A stretch of 64,000 nt of DNA from Paracoccus xiamenensis. GTDB lineage: Bacteria > Pseudomonadota > Alphaproteobacteria > Rhodobacterales > Rhodobacteraceae. Positions 60,942 to 64,000 of this stretch are shown here, piece after piece. The notes beneath the pieces were generated by a model. It worked only from the letters and a program-made list of their open reading frames with translations, was not told the origin of the DNA and ran no database searches. The stretch lies in NCBI RefSeq assembly GCF_011308835.1, contig NZ_JAAOHY010000005.1:1-64000 (forward strand). Direction: 5' to 3'. The stretch's first letter is position 1, and each line of letters begins with the position of its first letter. A program made the translations under genes and the position numbers.

Positions 60942-62021
60942 ATGCAGACCAATCCGTCATCAGCATCTGGCAACAGCATGCTGCACTATTTCAAATGGGC
61001 CTTCATCGTCACCGTTCTGGGCCTGATCCTTGGCGCCGTGCTTGGGTGGCAGATGACCGGCACGGTCGGCGGCATGCTGACCATCTTCTTCATCTGCTGC
61101 GTGCTGGCGGTGCTGGAAATCTCGCTGTCCTTCGACAATGCCATCGTGAACGCCAACAAGCTGAAGGACATGACCCCGGAATGGCAGCACCGCTTCCTGA
61201 CATGGGGCATCATCATCGCCGTCTTCGGTATGCGGATCGTCTTTCCGCTGCTGATCGTGGTGGTCGCCGCCAAGATCGGCCCGTGGGAGGCCATGGTCAT
61301 GGCCGCCACCCAGCCCGAACAATACAGCGCCATCATGAAGGATGCCCACCTGCCCATCGCGGCCTTCGGCGGCACCTTCCTGATGATGGTCGGCCTGTCC
61401 TTCTTCTTCGACCACGAAAAAGACGTGCACTGGGTCCGCTGGCTGGAAGGCAAGATGCAGAAATACGCCACCATCCGCGGGATCGAAGTTGCGATCGTTC
61501 TGGTCGTCATCCTGATATTCGCCCGGTTCCTGGAACCGCTTGAATCGCAGATCTTCTTCAAATCCGCGATCTGGGGTCTGCTGACCTTCCTGCTGGTCGA
61601 GGTGCTGGGCGGACTGCTGGACAGCAGCCAGGAAATGATGGCCGCCGGCGCCAAGGGTGGCCTGGGCGCGTTCCTTTACCTGGAAGTGCTCGATGCCTCG
61701 TTCAGCTTTGACGGCGTGATCGGGGCCTTCGCACTGACGCAGAACCTTTTCGTGATCGCCATCGGTCTGGGCATCGGCGCGATGTATGTCCGTTCGATGA
61801 CGATCATGCTGGTCGAAAAGGGCACGCTGACCGAGTATCGCTTTCTGGAACACGGCGCCTTCTACGCCATCATCGCGCTGTCGGTCATCATGTTCATGCA
61901 AAGCTTTGTCCACATCCCCGAGGTCATCACCGGGTTGGGTGGTGCGGCGCTGATCGGGATCTCGCTGTGGTCCTCGATCCGCTGGAACAAGACCAGCCGG
62001 CAGGCCGAAGCCGAAGGCTAG
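60942..62021 (+). CDS. DUF475 / TerC-like membrane protein
   Basis: This 359-residue protein has about nine helices and the DUF475 hallmarks: CCVLAVLEISLSFDNAIVNANKLKDM with the acidic SFDNA motif, GLSFFFDHEKDVHWVRWLE, and LEVLDASFSFDGVIGAFALTQN with a second FSFDGV. Related TerC proteins exchange metal ions such as Mn2+; here the function is inferred only at that level. AGGAG precedes the start at 60942. A strong terminator follows. Confidence 0.9.
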   Translation: MQTNPSSASGNSMLHYFKWAFIVTVLGLILGAVLGWQMTGTVGGMLTIFFICCVLAVLEISLSFDNAIVNANKLKDMTPEWQHRFLTWGIIIAVFGMRIVFPLLIVVVAAKIGPWEAMVMAATQPEQYSAIMKDAHLPIAAFGGTFLMMVGLSFFFDHEKDVHWVRWLEGKMQKYATIRGIEVAIVLVVILIFARFLEPLESQIFFKSAIWGLLTFLLVEVLGGLLDSSQEMMAAGAKGGLGAFLYLEVLDASFSFDGVIGAFALTQNLFVIAIGLGIGAMYVRSMTIMLVEKGTLTEYRFLEHGAFYAIIALSVIMFMQSFVHIPEVITGLGGAALIGISLWSSIRWNKTSRQAEAEG

Positions 62022-62043
62022 GCAATCCACGCCTGAAAAGATG

Positions 62044-62072
62044 CGGCCGCGGGATCGTCCTGCGGCCGTTTT
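62044..62072 (+). terminator. Rho-independent terminator of the DUF475 gene
   Basis: An 11-bp stem (CGGCCGCGGGA / TCCTGCGGCCG with one G-T) closes a TCG loop and is followed by TTTT, 22 nt after the stop. Confidence 0.92.
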
Positions 62073-62154
62073 CATATCCGCCCTGCACGCCGAGGGGTTC
62101 ATTCGCCACTCTCCTTCTGCTAGAAATCGCCTGTCGAAGCGGAGGTTCCGGCCC

Positions 62155-63480
62155 ATGCGGCGCAGCGTGCTGTTATTGGCCTTGTTGACGAGTGTGATGC
62201 CCATTCCGGCCCTGTCCGAGGCAATGGACGATGCAGTCATGCTCGAATCCCCGCAGGATCTGGATGCCGCGCTTGCGGGCATCACCGATGCTAGCCGGCG
62301 CATGATCCATCTGGCCGACGCACCAGTTGCCGCACCCGCGCCGGTCGTCGCCCCGCCCCGCCTGCCCCAGCGCCCCCCTCATCGGCCGGCGATCATGGTC
62401 GCCAACAGCTGCGACTGGACCGATGCGCCCGCCGCCACCGCCCGGCTGCGCGCCGCTGTGACCGGGCCGCTGTGGTTGCTGGAACCTGCGCCCGGCGCCT
62501 GCGACACCGCCGCCATCAGCGCCGCCGCCGCACAGGCCGCTTCGGTCCCGGATCGGGACCGGCTGGCCTTGCTGCTGAGCGCGGGTCTGCGGCTGTCCAC
62601 GGCTGAACCAGCCCCACCCGCCGCCATCGCCAGCGCCGCATCCACCGCAACCGGCACTGGCCGCGCGCCCGCCGGCGCGGCCATGTCGGGCAAGCTGGTC
62701 ATCACCGCCCTGCCCGCCGGCACCGCCTTGACCGGCGCGCCTGCCCCGGTGATCCGCGCCAGCGATGCCCCCACCCTGCAAGCCGCCGCGTCGACCGCCA
62801 CCAACGCCACGCCGGCGGCGCGTCGGGCCATTCCGGTCAGCATGGCCCGCCGTCCCGGCCAGCCAGAGCCCGCGATCATCGTGGGCGAACTGGCCAGCCT
62901 GCTTGGCCCCCGCAATCGCGGCCCTCTGGGCACCCCGCGCGAGGTACGCGACCGCATCCGCCGCATCGACATCGCCTTTTTCGAGGCGATGCTGAACGAG
63001 GGCCGCTTTGACCCGGCCGAGGGCCAATACGCCGCCGCCATCCAGACAGAGCTGTTGCAGATGAACTGCTATAACGGTGGCGTCGATGGAAATTGGGGCA
63101 ATGGCTCGCTGGCGGCAGTGCGGCGCTATTTCAGCACGCTTGGCCAGGCCGAGGCAGGGACAGCGCCCGGCCCCGATCTGTATCGCCGGATCGCCAGCAA
63201 TGACAGCGTACGCTGCCCGGTCGAACAGCGCGTCTCGGTTCCCCGTAACGAGGCCGCACCGACCCGCAGCAATGCAAGCAACGCGCCGCGCAATACCGGC
63301 AGCGGCAATTCCGCGACCCGCAGCAACTCTCCACGGGCTACGACCAGCCAGACCACCAGCCGCCCCAGCCGGACGCAACAGGCCGCACCGGCCACCCCGC
63401 AGCGGGCCGCACCGTCAGGATCGGCCCCGCGCATCAACCCGGATCTGGTCAATTCGCTGGGTTCGGGCGTGATCAAGTAG
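62155..63480 (+). CDS. Secreted hypothetical protein with peptidoglycan-binding-like motif
   Basis: This 441-residue protein has a signal peptide (MRRSVLLLALLTSVMPIPALSEA) and long Ala/Pro/Thr-rich stretches. A compact segment near residue 290 reads YAAAIQTELLQMNCYNGGVDGNWGNGSLAAVRRYFSTLG, which resembles PG_binding_1 repeats (IQ..L...GYYNG.VDG.WG.GS..A...F). The C-terminus is Ser/Asn/Arg/Thr-rich. GGAGG precedes the start. Function is unknown; a cell-envelope role is likely. Six nt before the next gene. Confidence 0.75.
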   Translation: MRRSVLLLALLTSVMPIPALSEAMDDAVMLESPQDLDAALAGITDASRRMIHLADAPVAAPAPVVAPPRLPQRPPHRPAIMVANSCDWTDAPAATARLRAAVTGPLWLLEPAPGACDTAAISAAAAQAASVPDRDRLALLLSAGLRLSTAEPAPPAAIASAASTATGTGRAPAGAAMSGKLVITALPAGTALTGAPAPVIRASDAPTLQAAASTATNATPAARRAIPVSMARRPGQPEPAIIVGELASLLGPRNRGPLGTPREVRDRIRRIDIAFFEAMLNEGRFDPAEGQYAAAIQTELLQMNCYNGGVDGNWGNGSLAAVRRYFSTLGQAEAGTAPGPDLYRRIASNDSVRCPVEQRVSVPRNEAAPTRSNASNAPRNTGSGNSATRSNSPRATTSQTTSRPSRTQQAAPATPQRAAPSGSAPRINPDLVNSLGSGVIK

Positions 63481-63486
63481 CCCCCG

Positions 63487-64000
63487 ATGCAGGTCGATCC
63501 GCGCTTTCGGCAGATGGGCCAGACAGCCCGGCGCAGGCGGCGCAAATCGGCGGCGCTGCGCGGCGGCGTCGCGGGGCTGGCGGCGGTGGCGCTTGGAGGG
63601 GTGATCTGGTGGCAGTTCGCGCCCCGGATCGAGACGCTGTGGACACGGCTGACCGGCGACGATCAGATGGTTCAGGTCGAGGCCGAATTCGACATCGCAC
63701 CGATCAGGCCCGGCGACAGCTTCACCAATATTCCCGGCGATCCGATGATTATCCCAAGGCTGGAACAGGGCGAGGTTGCCGCCGGCCAGACGGTCATGGC
63801 GCCTGCGGCACTGATGAATGCCAGCCTTGGCGGCGCGCGTGGGGCCGAGCTGACGGTGCTGAACACCGACCTGCGCGCGCCCGACCAGCTGCTTGTTGCG
63901 GCCCTGCCCGCCACGCGCGAAGAATTTGCCATGTTCCAGGCCGAACGCAGCCGCGCCATGCGCGCCGCCGAAATCGCCAGCGACCAGCCGCCGCCTGCCG
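63487..64000 (+). CDS. Membrane-anchored hypothetical protein, cut by window end
   Basis: An open frame begins MQVDPRFRQMGQTARRRRRK, then a hydrophobic helix (GGVAGLAAVALGGVIWWQFA) and a periplasmic part (RPGDSFTNIPGDPMIIPRLEQG). It is still open after 171 codons at the window edge. No family was recognised. It starts 6 nt after the previous stop, indicating a two-gene operon. Confidence 0.7.
   Translation, partial: MQVDPRFRQMGQTARRRRRKSAALRGGVAGLAAVALGGVIWWQFAPRIETLWTRLTGDDQMVQVEAEFDIAPIRPGDSFTNIPGDPMIIPRLEQGEVAAGQTVMAPAALMNASLGGARGAELTVLNTDLRAPDQLLVAALPATREEFAMFQAERSRAMRAAEIASDQPPPA

Overview
This is a contiguous, gene-dense, GC-rich chromosomal window from an alphaproteobacterium. Protein character (DUF1489, the TIGR01459 HAD family, a YcgN-like cysteine-cluster protein, an OpgGHC glucan cluster) and regulatory signals (GAAC-N7-GAAC LexA box, CIRCE, TGA-N9-TCA iron boxes) point to Rhodobacteraceae, most likely Paracoccus or a close relative. 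The genus is an inference from sequence character, not from a search. Almost everything is ordinary core chromosome: no phage, transposase, integrase or CRISPR array was seen.

Layout. 0.4-3 kb: a guanidinium exporter (gdx) under a guanidine-II riboswitch, a DMT exporter, and rplM-rpsI with a strong terminator. 3-9.4 kb: thioesterase, crotonase-fold protein, a catalytically dead rhomboid, trpS, and a glycine-betaine-type ABC transporter (proX-proW-proV). 9.8-11.4 kb: tRNA-Arg(ACG) and an orphan histidine kinase. 11.7-18 kb: the rpmH-rnpA-yidD-ttcA-(degenerate EAL)-yidC-MOSC-yihA cluster, then argB. 19-31 kb: sixA-type phosphatase, trpB, prs, small enzymes, ltaE-YcgN-like-ribF, GGCT-like, HAD phosphatase, Mn-pyrophosphatase, and thiC behind a TPP riboswitch. 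30.6-31.5 kb: a decayed AraC regulator and hydrolase pair. 31.6-35.2 kb: NTF2-like, TraB/GumN-like, and groES-groEL with CIRCE. 35.3-37.7 kb: an accessory patch with a lower-GC glycosyltransferase-like gene, paired REP-like palindromes, a decayed copy of the ppx 3' end, and an RTX-type calcium-binding membrane protein with a hexanucleotide repeat. 37.8-43.4 kb: perM-hda-ppk-ppx (minus strand). 43.5-44.6 kb: DUF1489, tRNA-Gly(CCC) and a LysR pseudogene. 44.7-50.1 kb: the SOS mutagenesis cassette imuA-imuB-dnaE2. 50.2-55.6 kb: an ABC exporter and an iron cluster (DUF2218-SIP fusion; exbB-exbD-tonB). 55.9-60.7 kb: opgG-opgH-opgC for osmoregulated periplasmic glucans. 60.9-64 kb: a DUF475/TerC-like protein, a secreted hypothetical and a truncated membrane protein.

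Themes. Several regulatory circuits can be read directly from the DNA: guanidine (riboswitch to exporter), thiamine (TPP riboswitch to thiC), heat shock (CIRCE), DNA damage (LexA box), and iron (two matching 15-bp boxes before the SIP gene and before exbB). Osmotic or envelope adaptation is represented by ProXWV-type transport and OpgGHC. The best candidates for new biology are the accessory patch bounded by the duplicated ppx 3' end, the degenerate EAL protein inside the rpmH-yidC cluster, and the pseudo-rhomboid.
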